Part shown: piece by piece, positions 41,648 to 50,657 of the stretch | How the letters are laid out: each line of letters begins with the position of its first letter | How positions within the stretch are numbered: position 1 is the first letter of the stretch | Source of the DNA: Oligoflexus sp. | Lineage (GTDB): Bacteria; Bdellovibrionota_B; Oligoflexia; Oligoflexales; Oligoflexaceae | Assembly: GCA_014378195.1 (NCBI GenBank) | Contig: JACMOC010000043.1 | Span: 85,143-149,142 of the forward strand | Direction of reading: 5' to 3' | DNA length: 64,000 nt | The notes under the pieces: generated by a model | Told to the model about the DNA's origin: nothing | Database searches by the model: none | What the model saw: only the letters and a program-made list of their open reading frames with translations | Position numbers and translations under genes: made by a program

Positions 41648-42514
41648 ATGACGCAAGAGATATGGACTATAAAAGACGTGCTTTCGTGGTCAATCGGCTT
41701 TCTCCAGAAGTCCGGTTCAGAAAGCCCCAGGCTGGATGCAGAACTGCTTTTAGCCGAAGCACTCGAGTGCCGTCGACTCGATCTTTATCTCGATCATTTA
41801 AAGCCGCTTGAGCAGTCGGAGCGCAATCGCTACAAAGATATGATAAGGCGCCGCGCCCACGGCGAACCTGTGGCTTACATTACAGGACATCGTGACTTTT
41901 TTGGTTTGACCTTCAACGTTTCGCCGTCGACGCTGATCCCCCGGCCCGAGACGGAACACTTGATTGAGAGCATCCTTGAAAATACGGCAAAAGACAGCGT
42001 ACTGCACGTCCTTGATATCGGCACAGGGACGGGTTGCCTTGCGATCGCATTAAAGCATCACCGACCACTCTGGACAGTTGAGGCCTGGGATAACAGTACC
42101 GACGCCCTGGCTATCGCCGCATCCAACGTGAACAAGCTAAGCGTCGACGTAGAGCTTCGTCACGTCAATGCCTTGGCACACAACGCCTGGGATACCGACC
42201 GTCAAAAATTTGACATTGTGGTATCGAATCCTCCTTATATAGCTCAGGAGGAGCGAGGCGTCATGTCGCCTTCAGCCATTAAATTTGAACCGCATTCGGC
42301 TCTATTTGCAGAGAAAAACGGCCTCACCTTTTACGCGGCTTTTGCCGCGAATCTTCCGCGCATTATGCAAGCTAAAGGCAAAGTTTACCTAGAAATCGGC
42401 TATCAGCAACGAAATGCAGTATTCTCATTATTAGAAGAGGCAGGATGGGCCGAACTGCTTTGCATCAAAGATCTTTCGGGCCACGATCGAGTCGTAATCG
42501 CTACGGCTCCCTAG
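41648..42514 (+). CDS. prmC: Release-factor glutamine methyltransferase
   Basis: 288 residues. N-terminal helical domain binding the release factor (about 1-75), then the SAM-dependent methyltransferase with LDIGTGTGCLAIALK and the signature VSNPPYIAQEE. ATG 41648 with GGGAG upstream; a TTG one codon before is in frame. Directly after prfA, whose product is the substrate. Confidence 0.96.
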   Translation: MTQEIWTIKDVLSWSIGFLQKSGSESPRLDAELLLAEALECRRLDLYLDHLKPLEQSERNRYKDMIRRRAHGEPVAYITGHRDFFGLTFNVSPSTLIPRPETEHLIESILENTAKDSVLHVLDIGTGTGCLAIALKHHRPLWTVEAWDNSTDALAIAASNVNKLSVDVELRHVNALAHNAWDTDRQKFDIVVSNPPYIAQEERGVMSPSAIKFEPHSALFAEKNGLTFYAAFAANLPRIMQAKGKVYLEIGYQQRNAVFSLLEEAGWAELLCIKDLSGHDRVVIATAP

Positions 42515-42529
42515 CCCGTAGGACACATC

Positions 42530-43624
42530 ATGCCAGACAAAGAGCATCGATCGCACGACTGGGAGGCTTTTAAGCAGCTCGTAGAAATCGTCGGTCTTAT
42601 GTTGGTCGGCGTGATTTTATTATCGTTTCTCTATCGCCCTGTCCTGCTCGGTATCGTGACCAGCCTTATCATTGCATACATAGCAAATCCCTTCGTTAAT
42701 AGTGTCTGTGCCCGGTCGCCTTTATCCCGCAAAAAAACAGTCGCATTCCTGATCGTAATCACTGTAGCCCTGCTGAGTGCTCTGGCGATCCTTACACTCC
42801 CTTTCATCTACGAAGAAACTCTCCATATCCTCCGTGCGGTCCCTGACGCGATCTCCTATCTCGAAACTCTCCTTAAGCCGTTCGCGAGTCGACTGGCGGC
42901 AACGCAGATCATCCCGGAAGAAGCTGTCCAGGCCGGGCTTCGGCGCCTAACGGCCCTTCCCGAGATCGTGTCAGATACGGGCGCTGTACATGAGTTGATG
43001 ACTCGCACGCCGGTTGTAGTTGAGCTTGTGTTCAATATCGCGATGGTCCCCGCCTTTTGTTATATTTTCCTCGCGGAAGCCGACCGGATTTATTCCCTTA
43101 TCAAAAAGTGCATTCCCACCGAACTTCATCCCCTTGGTGTGACTTTCATAACCAGCGTAAACTCGGTACTTCGCTCGGTCGTTAAAGGCCAGTTTATAGT
43201 CGCATTCTGTTTAAGTCTTCTTTACATGATCGGGTTTACGATCATCGGCGTGCCGTCCGGTATCGCGATCGGGGCGCTTGCAGGAGTCTGCCGTATCGTG
43301 CCTTATCTCGACATTTTCGTGGGACTTATCCTCTGCACAGTTGTTATCCTGACGCAAGGTTTGGGTTTGGCTATATTTATCGCCGCGATCGTGGTCATAT
43401 TCGTTGTGCAGGCTCTTGATGGAGCCATTGTCACGCCTCGTATTATTGGCGATCGAGCCGGACTTCATCCCGTCGCAGTTATTACCTCAGTTTATGCATT
43501 CGGAAGTCAGTTTGGACTCCTCGGCGTTTTGCTCGCCGTCCCTGTAGTAGCCGCTACGGTCGTCATTTTGAAGCTTAGCTGGCCTTTCCTTAGCCAAAGC
43601 TATTTCTTTCGCAATATCGACTGA
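42530..43624 (+). CDS. AI-2E family transporter (PerM/YdiK-like permease)
   Basis: 364 residues with about eight hydrophobic segments. The family pattern is clear: an early pair of helices with IAYIANPFVNSV, a soluble helical section in the middle, and the late motifs GQFIVAFCLSLLYMIGFTIIGVPSGIAIGALAGVCRIVPYLD then VQALDGAIVTPRIIGDRAGLHPVAVI (in parts). Members include TqsA (AI-2 exporter) and Na+/H+ antiporters, so the substrate is open. 15 bases after prmC. Confidence 0.9.
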   Translation: MPDKEHRSHDWEAFKQLVEIVGLMLVGVILLSFLYRPVLLGIVTSLIIAYIANPFVNSVCARSPLSRKKTVAFLIVITVALLSALAILTLPFIYEETLHILRAVPDAISYLETLLKPFASRLAATQIIPEEAVQAGLRRLTALPEIVSDTGAVHELMTRTPVVVELVFNIAMVPAFCYIFLAEADRIYSLIKKCIPTELHPLGVTFITSVNSVLRSVVKGQFIVAFCLSLLYMIGFTIIGVPSGIAIGALAGVCRIVPYLDIFVGLILCTVVILTQGLGLAIFIAAIVVIFVVQALDGAIVTPRIIGDRAGLHPVAVITSVYAFGSQFGLLGVLLAVPVVAATVVILKLSWPFLSQSYFFRNID

Positions 43625-43675
43625 TTTTTCCCCTCGGTTTTCAGTTCAATTTCAGCAGAATTCGTCATAAAAAAC

Positions 43676-43740
43676 GGCCAGTGTCTAACTGGCCATGTCG
43701 GACTTAGGGCCAGGAAAAAAGGTAAAAAATACCTCTTTTT
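43676..43740 (+). terminator. Two hairpins after the permease gene, probable terminator
   Basis: Hairpin one: GGCCAGT/ACTGGCC (43676-43694) with a 5-base loop and no T run. Hairpin two: AGGTA/TACCT with A-rich arms (about 43717-43740), followed by TTTTT. Together they probably stop the prfA-prmC-permease transcript before uppS. Confidence 0.6.
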
Positions 43741-43898
43741 CGGGCCTTTTCTCTATCCAATCCCGATCTATCCTTGGGAAACTTACTGAAGTATGTTAAT
43801 GGAAGTCTTTCCGTACCATGTTGATTTACAACATTCCGAGGCTCTGTATAAAGTTTGCAGGACGTCGGACGTCACGAGATAAGGCTGTTTCGAGACCT

Positions 43899-44624
43899 AT
43901 GAATTTGCTCAAACCACATAATGTTCCCCGGCATGTTGCGATTATCATGGACGGCAACGGACGTTGGGCACAGCGTCAGGGTGAAGCGCGCGTGTTTGGG
44001 CACCATAGTGGGGCAACTCGGGTTCGTGAAGTTGTCGAGACGGCCGGCAATATGGGTGTCGATTTTCTCACCCTCTATGCATTCAGCGAAGAAAACTGGC
44101 GACGTCCCGATGACGAAGTCAACGCGCTCTTTTCTCTTCTCATCAGCTATCTTAAAGACGAAGTTGAGCGTTTGCATGAGAACGGCGTTCGCCTGAAAAG
44201 TATCGGCAACATCGATCGCCTACCTCCTGATTGTCAGGAATGGTTAAGGCTCGTTGAGCAGAGGACCGGAAATAATCAGGGCTTAACTTTGGTATTGGCG
44301 CTGAGTTATGGCGCGCGCTCCGATATGGTGCGGGCATGTCAATCAATAGCGGCAGACGTTCAACGGGGTTTCATTCAGGCCAATGAGATTGACGAGAGCC
44401 TAATTCAAAGCCGGCTAAGCACGTCAATTATGCCAGAGCCAGATTTACTTATTAGAACAAGTGGCGAGCAACGCCTTTCTAATTTCCTCCTCTGGGAAAT
44501 GGCCTATACCGAATTCTATTTTACGCCTATCCATTGGCCAGACTTCTCCAAAGAAGATTTTGCAACTGCGATCTCAGTCTATTCGGACCGCGAGAGACGC
44601 TTTGGCGGCTTGATTTCCCCTTAA
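43899..44624 (+). CDS. uppS: Isoprenyl transferase (undecaprenyl pyrophosphate synthase)
   Basis: 241 residues from the ATG giving MNLLKPHNVPRHVAIIMDGNGRW. Cis-prenyltransferase making the C55 lipid carrier for peptidoglycan. Motifs: IIMDGNGRWA with the catalytic Asp, GHHSGA, LYAFSEENWRRP, and DLLIRTSGEQRLSNFLLWEMAYTEFYF. A start at 43818 would add 27 residues with no homology, though its own GGAAG makes it possible. The head of uppS-cdsA-rseP. Confidence 0.96.
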   Translation: MNLLKPHNVPRHVAIIMDGNGRWAQRQGEARVFGHHSGATRVREVVETAGNMGVDFLTLYAFSEENWRRPDDEVNALFSLLISYLKDEVERLHENGVRLKSIGNIDRLPPDCQEWLRLVEQRTGNNQGLTLVLALSYGARSDMVRACQSIAADVQRGFIQANEIDESLIQSRLSTSIMPEPDLLIRTSGEQRLSNFLLWEMAYTEFYFTPIHWPDFSKEDFATAISVYSDRERRFGGLISP

Positions 44625-44650
44625 CTCCACTCTTCGACTATGAGGCGCGT

Positions 44651-45484
44651 ATGCTCAGGACTCGCGTGATTACCGCTATCTGTGCTCTGATCCCGTTCAT
44701 TTGGGTGTTCACCAAAGGCGATCTCCAGGTCATACGCATCTTCTTCACAGTTCTTGTCGGTATCAGCGCTTTTGAAATGGCTGGTATGACATTCCCTGCT
44801 CTCTATCGCCGCTTTGGAGTAGAAAAAGCAGAATCCCCGGAATGGCTGCGTTATGTTACTATTTTATTATCTTCCGCCATATATGCTTCCCTCGTATTCG
44901 CTGACACCCATGTCATCGGATACGTCGGGCTTGGTCTGCTTGGTGGTCTCTTGCTTGGTGTGTTTGCGGCGCCTACGGTCGATCTTTCATTTGCTGGTGC
45001 TTCGGGACTAGTGACGAGCATTGTTTACAGCGTTTTTCCATGGCTTGCCGTTATAGCGCTTTATGAAAAAGCTGGGGACGCTCGTTATATCTTTTTGCTC
45101 TGTGGACTGGTGTGGTGCGGTGACACGGGCGCTTACTTTGCAGGACGTTCTCTTGGGAAGCACAAGTTAGCGCCACGCATGTCGCCTAATAAGACTTGGG
45201 AAGGTGCGGTAGGCGGTATTATTGCCTCTGTCATCGGCGGTTCGTTTTTGAAACTGTATTATGGTGAGTCTTACGTAGCTTGGGCGCTTATTATCCCATG
45301 CTGCATTTTTGGCGGAATCTTTGGTCAGCTTGGAGATCTCACGGAATCGACCTTTAAACGTTTCTCCGGCGTCAAAGACTCCGGTCGAATCTTTCCCGGT
45401 CATGGGGGTTTCCTTGACCGAGTTGACGGCCTGCTCTTTGCGGCCCCTATTATTTGGTTTATATTATATCAATTTGGCAGTTAG
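44651..45484 (+). CDS. cdsA: Phosphatidate cytidylyltransferase
   Basis: 277 residues from an ATG with GAGG six bases upstream. Integral membrane enzyme with about eight helices that makes CDP-diacylglycerol. The C-terminal signature is present: MSPNKTWEGAVGG, then LGDLTESTFKRFSGVKDSGRIFPGHGGFLDRVDGLL, with the metal-binding acidic residues. It feeds pssA encoded a few genes downstream. Confidence 0.96.
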   Translation: MLRTRVITAICALIPFIWVFTKGDLQVIRIFFTVLVGISAFEMAGMTFPALYRRFGVEKAESPEWLRYVTILLSSAIYASLVFADTHVIGYVGLGLLGGLLLGVFAAPTVDLSFAGASGLVTSIVYSVFPWLAVIALYEKAGDARYIFLLCGLVWCGDTGAYFAGRSLGKHKLAPRMSPNKTWEGAVGGIIASVIGGSFLKLYYGESYVAWALIIPCCIFGGIFGQLGDLTESTFKRFSGVKDSGRIFPGHGGFLDRVDGLLFAAPIIWFILYQFGS

Positions 45485-45502
45485 CCTCAGGAGACGCATG
45501 AC

Positions 45503-47194
45503 ATGGAATTCCTAGCTCATCCGATCGTAGCTGTTGTTTTATTGCTTGGAATCCTCGTTTTTGTTCACGAGTCAGGACATTTTCTCGTAGGCAAACTGTG
45601 TGGAATCCCGGTCGAAATATATTCCATTGGTTTTGGTCCTGTCATCTTTGGGTTCCAGCATAAAGAGACCCACTATCGCCTTAGCGTGATTCCCCTCGGT
45701 GGTTTCGTAAAGTTCTACGGCGGAGTTCCGTCGGAAGAAGTCCCTGATTTTATCAAAGGTCGCGAGTTTTATAGGGCGCCTATCCCCGCTCGTCTCGCGA
45801 CGATTTTGGCCGGGCCTACGGCCAACATTCTTTTAGCGATCCTGGTGTTTTCGGCAATGGTTATGCATGGCATCAAACAGGCGCCCGCGATGGTTGGCGA
45901 ATTAATTCCCAATAGCCCAGCAGAAAAGGGCGGTCTTTTATTCGGTGATAGGGTCCTCTCTATCAATGAAGAAGACGTCGCCTCATGGAAAGACCTGCAA
46001 CGCATCATCAGCGATTCTCCTTTAAAAGCGCTGCGAATCAAAATCAACCGAGATGGCACCATCATCGAAAAAACCATCTCATCAGAGTCGGTCGACGAAA
46101 AGGAAATGCCTGGGAAAAAAGGTCGAATTGGAATTTCGCCATATATCATTCCGTCTGTATTTACAGTTGTTAATCCCGATGGCTTCATTGCCAAGCTCGG
46201 TCTCAAGACTGGTGAAAGAGCCGTGAAAGCGCATTGGAACGGCAAAGAGTATCCCCTACTCTTCTGGCGCCAGTGGACGCGGTTTCTGAGCGACGTTTCA
46301 CAAAGCGCTGGCTCCAAGTCCTTTGAACTCGAAGTTCAGGCCTTTGATCCCGCCAAAGACGATGCAAAAGCATCGAGCGCACCGTTGATCAAATACACGG
46401 TAACCATTCCTAATGATTGGCGATACAATGCAGAAACTGAAGCGCAGTCGACTGGCGTGAGTCAGAGCCAACTGACATTTTTTAAGATCGGTCCCGAGGT
46501 CGGCGATGCTTTGAAAGCGGGCGACAAACTCGTGAGTTGGGACGGCAAACCAGTTAAAAGCCTTTTTGAATTGAGCGAAGTATCCGGTGACAATCGGATC
46601 GAAATCGTTCCGCTCGAAGTCGTAAGAGACGGAAAAACGCATAAAATTCCAGTGAAGTTGAAGGCCTTGGAAGTTCAGAAGCTCGAAGGCAAAGTCACTC
46701 TATTCACTCTTCCTGCTGAATATTGGGGCGGCTTTGTTCAGCCGGAATCAGTTGAAGAGAAATTTACCAACCCGTTCCAGGCTCTCGTTTACGGCTGCAA
46801 AGAAACCCTCGAGATGGTCAAAAACATCGGCGGCGCATTGTTCGGTTTGTTTACCGGGGATATGCCCCTTACGACTCTCGGCGGCCCAATAGCGATCGCT
46901 AAAGCAGCCTCCGATTCAGTCCGTATCGGTTGGCAGGCTTACTTAAGTGCTTTGGCGATTATCAGCATCAATCTCGCTCTCATCAATATGGTGCCTATCC
47001 CCATCCTCGACGGAGGACAGATAGCAATCATTGCAGCCGAAGGCGTCATCCGGCGTCCGGTGCGCGAAAAAACGATAGAGAACTATCAAAAAGTTGGTTT
47101 TGTGATGGTTCTCGCTTTGATCGTTATTGCCACTTACAACGATGTGGGTCGATTTTGGGCATCCATGATGAAGGGCGTAAGCTCCATGTTCTAA
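45503..47194 (+). CDS. rseP: RIP metalloprotease RseP (site-2 protease family)
   Basis: 563 residues. The zinc site HESGH is in the first membrane helix (VFVHESGHFLVGKLCGIPVEIYSIGFGP). A PDZ domain follows (GELIPNSPAEKGGLLFGDRVLSI), then a second PDZ-like region (VGDALKAGDKLVSWDGKP). The third zinc ligand motif is NMVPIPILDGGQ near the C terminus. It cleaves anti-sigma factors and remnant signal peptides within the membrane. About 110 residues longer than E. coli RseP, with insertions in the periplasmic part. Confidence 0.96.
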   Translation: MEFLAHPIVAVVLLLGILVFVHESGHFLVGKLCGIPVEIYSIGFGPVIFGFQHKETHYRLSVIPLGGFVKFYGGVPSEEVPDFIKGREFYRAPIPARLATILAGPTANILLAILVFSAMVMHGIKQAPAMVGELIPNSPAEKGGLLFGDRVLSINEEDVASWKDLQRIISDSPLKALRIKINRDGTIIEKTISSESVDEKEMPGKKGRIGISPYIIPSVFTVVNPDGFIAKLGLKTGERAVKAHWNGKEYPLLFWRQWTRFLSDVSQSAGSKSFELEVQAFDPAKDDAKASSAPLIKYTVTIPNDWRYNAETEAQSTGVSQSQLTFFKIGPEVGDALKAGDKLVSWDGKPVKSLFELSEVSGDNRIEIVPLEVVRDGKTHKIPVKLKALEVQKLEGKVTLFTLPAEYWGGFVQPESVEEKFTNPFQALVYGCKETLEMVKNIGGALFGLFTGDMPLTTLGGPIAIAKAASDSVRIGWQAYLSALAIISINLALINMVPIPILDGGQIAIIAAEGVIRRPVREKTIENYQKVGFVMVLALIVIATYNDVGRFWASMMKGVSSMF

Positions 47195-47204
47195 GAGGTT
47201 CTCT

Positions 47205-47951
47205 GTGATACTGCTAGTCATTGATACCAGCCTGCAAGGCGTGACCCTCGGGCTGGCTAAGCTCGACGACGATGAAAAATATTATGAAGTTCTAGAGCTC
47301 TATGGATCTAGCCACCCTCAGGAGGCCGCCGCGCGACTCCCCGAGCTTTGTAACACCTTGCTTGAAAAGCGCGGTTGGACGACCAAAGACCTTGGTGGAA
47401 TGCTCGTCAGCAATGGTCCAGGATCTTTCACTGGCATCAAGATAGGGCTCAGTTTTGCCTCGGGATGGAAGCGGGCCGGGACTCCGATAAAGATCTGGGC
47501 AGTGAGTTCATTCAAGGCGCTGCTGAAACAATTCGACGATGTCGAAGTCCTACTTTTAGCGGCTACCCAGACCGCTGGTTATCTCGCCCTCACTGTCGAT
47601 AGCCAGACGAAAGTCGGCGTGATCGACTTGAATCTCAGTTCGATAGCCTCTTTGTATAACGAGATTGATGATACGCAGTCGCCGATCCTCCCAGCGCGAT
47701 TAAATCAGGCGGGAATAGTCGGATCATGGCCGCGATTGGAACAATGGTTGTCAGCCGAGAGTATTGTCTGGAAAGCGATCGATTCCACTCGTCTTCACCA
47801 GGCTGTAGTCGCTGGCATGATTGAGGAGTTCGTTGCAAAATCGGCGTCGCGATGCGAAGGTAATTTGATGCCTATTTATCTCAGAAAGTCAGCTCCCGAG
47901 GAAAAATTGGAAGCGGCGCAGCGAAAAGCCCCAGGCTCAAATGGCGCATGA
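47205..47951 (+). CDS. tsaB: tRNA threonylcarbamoyladenosine biosynthesis protein TsaB
   Basis: 248 residues, GTG start with AGAGG upstream. ASKHA fold with VIDTSLQGVTLGLA at the start and VSNGPGSFTGIKIGLSFASGW, the TsaB signature. Partner of TsaD/TsaE for t6A37 synthesis. 10 bases after rseP. Confidence 0.93.
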   Translation: MILLVIDTSLQGVTLGLAKLDDDEKYYEVLELYGSSHPQEAAARLPELCNTLLEKRGWTTKDLGGMLVSNGPGSFTGIKIGLSFASGWKRAGTPIKIWAVSSFKALLKQFDDVEVLLLAATQTAGYLALTVDSQTKVGVIDLNLSSIASLYNEIDDTQSPILPARLNQAGIVGSWPRLEQWLSAESIVWKAIDSTRLHQAVVAGMIEEFVAKSASRCEGNLMPIYLRKSAPEEKLEAAQRKAPGSNGA

Positions 47952-47985
47952 AACGATTGCTCACTTAAGTTGCTAGGACACCAAC

Positions 47986-48822
47986 ATGAATACTGCTGCA
48001 CAAACAACACGAAGACGATTAGGTGGCGCGATTTATATACTGCCGAATCTGATTACCACGGGAAACCTATTCTTTGGTTTTTTCTCCATCGTCAAGAGCC
48101 TCCAGGGGGACTTTGCCTGGGCTTCGATGGCTATACTTTTAGCTGCGATTTTTGATGTCCTGGATGGCCGCGTCGCACGAATGACCAACAGCTCCAGTGA
48201 GTTTGGTGTTCAATACGATTCACTTTGCGATCTGATGTCTTTTGGTTTGGCTCCCGCTATTCTCATGTATTGCGCGGGGCTTCGCGAGGCAGGTCGTCTT
48301 GGTTGGATCATTTGTTTTATGTTTCTTGCGGCAGGGGCGCTGCGCTTGGCTCGATTTAACGTGCAGAGTTCCATTGGCAAAGCCTCAGGTGATTTTACCG
48401 GCCTACCGATCCCTATGGCCGCAGGAGTGGTGGCTTGTTTTGTAGCTCTTTGGTCGGACTTCGAAAAACAGACCAACGAATATCCGGTGCTTGTGTGGAT
48501 CGAGACAGTTTTGAAAAACGCAGACTTCCGACTCTGGTTTTTTGCCATTACGGGATTCCTTCTGGCCGTGGCAATGGTCACCAACATCTCTTATCGTTCT
48601 CATAAAACTTTGAAAATAACTGGAATTAAGCCATTTCGACTGTTAGCCTTAGGTGTTGCCATAGTTGCACTTGTTGCGACCCAGCCTCAGCTATTTGGAT
48701 TCTTGATATTCTTTGGGTATGCGATCAGCGGCCCGATCGAATGGCTTTTCGGTTGGACCAAACTGGTGGACGATGATGATATCTTCGAAGCCGACACGAC
48801 TGGCAATAGTATCGATTCATGA
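47986..48822 (+). CDS. pssA: CDP-diacylglycerol-serine O-phosphatidyltransferase
   Basis: 278 residues, several membrane helices. The CDP-alcohol phosphotransferase motif is DGRVARMTNSSSEFGVQYDSLCD (aspartates at the expected positions). Bacillus-type integral membrane PssA. It uses the CDP-diacylglycerol made by CdsA. The C terminus is acidic (VDDDDIFEAD), longer than usual. Confidence 0.94.
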   Translation: MNTAAQTTRRRLGGAIYILPNLITTGNLFFGFFSIVKSLQGDFAWASMAILLAAIFDVLDGRVARMTNSSSEFGVQYDSLCDLMSFGLAPAILMYCAGLREAGRLGWIICFMFLAAGALRLARFNVQSSIGKASGDFTGLPIPMAAGVVACFVALWSDFEKQTNEYPVLVWIETVLKNADFRLWFFAITGFLLAVAMVTNISYRSHKTLKITGIKPFRLLALGVAIVALVATQPQLFGFLIFFGYAISGPIEWLFGWTKLVDDDDIFEADTTGNSIDS

Positions 48823-48851
48823 TTTAAGCGAGACTTAGCAAAGGGCACCCT

Positions 48852-49682
48852 ATGATGCGATTGCGTGAAGGATTGTTTTTCGTGCTGGGTTGGACCCTGC
48901 CACTCGCTGCGCCTTTGATGGCACAAGAGGAAGCCTCATCGGACATTAAAAACAAAGCGATTCCGCCGCTCGCGGGGTCGGAAGGCCAACAGGCAACAAT
49001 TCCTGATTTACTCATTCGTCGTCGCCCGTCCAGTCTCCTGTCCTTCAGCTTGGCGAAAGTCCAAAATCTCGGTGAGAACGATCATTACCAAAGACTCTAC
49101 GGTACCCCCAATAAAATGGGCTTTATCCAGACTGGTTACTACGTTTACAGCAATCAGGTCGATATCGGTTTCAGCGCCAAGTTCGGGTATTACAATGCAT
49201 CCGGTCATCCTCTTACGTCCCTCTCGGGATTAAGCGTTCCTGTTAAGGGGGATCTTCCCGACTCGGTTCAAGTCGATAAGAAACAAAGCATCACGATGAC
49301 CCTCATACCTGTACAGGCGCTTTTTGAAGCCGCATACAGCCCCTTTCCAGTGAGCCGCCGCATTACGTTCCGAGGATGGATTGGTCCTGAATTTACCTTT
49401 GTTCAGGAAACGTTAAAACCAAATTTGCCGACGACGACGACGGCTCCTGCCGGAACATCGCTCGTATCAAAAGGGTGGAACCAGGGTATCGTGACGGGCG
49501 GTATGGTATCGATCAGCATCACAGGCGTCGAGTCACGCTCCGATTATGCACTTAAGTCAATAGGAGTCGATCGCACCTACATAAGTCCGTTCGTCGAATA
49601 TATGAAAACGACCAATGACAAAATGGGTAATCTCGATCGTAAAATCTATGGAATCAGTATTACCTTTGAAGGACTCCGTTGA
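48852..49682 (+). CDS. Hypothetical exported protein, likely outer-membrane beta barrel
   Basis: 276 residues. Signal peptide with LFFVLGWTLPLAAPLMAQ. The mature part alternates hydrophobic and polar residues in strands (FIQTGYYVYSNQVDIGFSAKFGYYN, then ITFRGWIGPEFTFVQE) and ends YGISITFEGLR, a plausible barrel C terminus though Arg is last. No family recognised. The end overlaps the 5' part of truA. Confidence 0.7.
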   Translation: MMRLREGLFFVLGWTLPLAAPLMAQEEASSDIKNKAIPPLAGSEGQQATIPDLLIRRRPSSLLSFSLAKVQNLGENDHYQRLYGTPNKMGFIQTGYYVYSNQVDIGFSAKFGYYNASGHPLTSLSGLSVPVKGDLPDSVQVDKKQSITMTLIPVQALFEAAYSPFPVSRRITFRGWIGPEFTFVQETLKPNLPTTTTAPAGTSLVSKGWNQGIVTGGMVSISITGVESRSDYALKSIGVDRTYISPFVEYMKTTNDKMGNLDRKIYGISITFEGLR

Positions 49683-50511
49683 GGGTCGGCCTAACTATTA
49701 TACTTACCGTATCGACCTTAATTACATCGGGTCTGAGTTCTCGGGATGGCAAAGCCAGCCGAGCGGAAAAACCGTTCAGGATGCTTTGGAAAAAGCGCTC
49801 TTCGTTGCCTTGCGTAAGAAGATCCGTGTTGTAGGGGCATCAAGAACCGATACGGGTGTGCATGCGGAACATCAGGTTGCAAGCTTTCGCATCGATGAGA
49901 CTATCGATTGTCCTCGGGTGTTTCGTTCCCTTCAAGCCCTTGTTCCGCCATCGATCGGGATATTGGGATTGACTCCTATCGCCACCGATTTTCATCCCAT
50001 TAAGTCGGCTCATGCCAAACTCTATCGTTATCGAATCTGGTTAGGCCCTGGCACCAACGCGTTTATTCGTCCTTACGCCTGGACTATTCCATACGAACTT
50101 GATTTCGCAGCGATGAAGTGCGCAAGTGCTTTTTTCGTCGGTCGTCATAACTTTAGAAGTTTTGCGGCCGTCGACGGAAGCTCCCTTACCTTTGACCGAA
50201 CCATACTCGATCTTAAGTGGATCGAAAAAGGCAACGGGCTTATCGAGATGTACATACTCGGCGAGGGTTTTCTCAAACAGATGGTTCGTAACATAGTCGG
50301 AACTTTAGTGGAAGTTGGGCAAGGGAAACGAAAACCCGCCGACGTACTCTCAATTATCGCCGCGGATGACAGACGCTCTGCGGGCATGACTGCGCCTGCC
50401 TTGGGCTTGAGTCTGGTCGAAATTTATTATGCGCCCTGCCCTCGCATCGCCGCGTGTTATGAGAATGATGATCCATGTTTTTCCTTCGTTTATCCTTTGC
50501 CTGTGGTTTAG
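49648..50511 (+). CDS. truA: tRNA pseudouridine(38-40) synthase
   Basis: 287 residues from ATG 49648. Converts U38-U40 in tRNA anticodon arms. Core: LNYIGSEFSGWQSQPSGKTVQDALE, catalytic Asp in GASRTDTGVHAEHQVASF, then HAKLYRYRI and FLKQMVRNIVGTLVEVGQGKR. The start is uncertain: it overlaps the upstream gene by 35 bases and no clear Shine-Dalgarno is seen, suggesting coupled translation. A TTG at 49666 is an alternative. Confidence 0.94.
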   Translation: MESVLPLKDSVEGRPNYYTYRIDLNYIGSEFSGWQSQPSGKTVQDALEKALFVALRKKIRVVGASRTDTGVHAEHQVASFRIDETIDCPRVFRSLQALVPPSIGILGLTPIATDFHPIKSAHAKLYRYRIWLGPGTNAFIRPYAWTIPYELDFAAMKCASAFFVGRHNFRSFAAVDGSSLTFDRTILDLKWIEKGNGLIEMYILGEGFLKQMVRNIVGTLVEVGQGKRKPADVLSIIAADDRRSAGMTAPALGLSLVEIYYAPCPRIAACYENDDPCFSFVYPLPVV

Positions 50512-50657
50512 GCACTGCGTTTCCGTTTTCTTTCGGCTGTATATCCGTCTAACCTCAGCCTATAATAGGCATATTCCTATCCCGCGAGTCCCCTATGTGG
50601 GCTTTCGGTATTTGGCAAAAATTCAAGACTGCTGATCGGAAAGATAGGGTGCACCGT

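Noticed and set aside
44534..44650. N-terminal extension of cdsA overlapping uppS
   Set aside because: The 39 extra residues are not family-like, and ATG 44651 has its own ribosome binding site.
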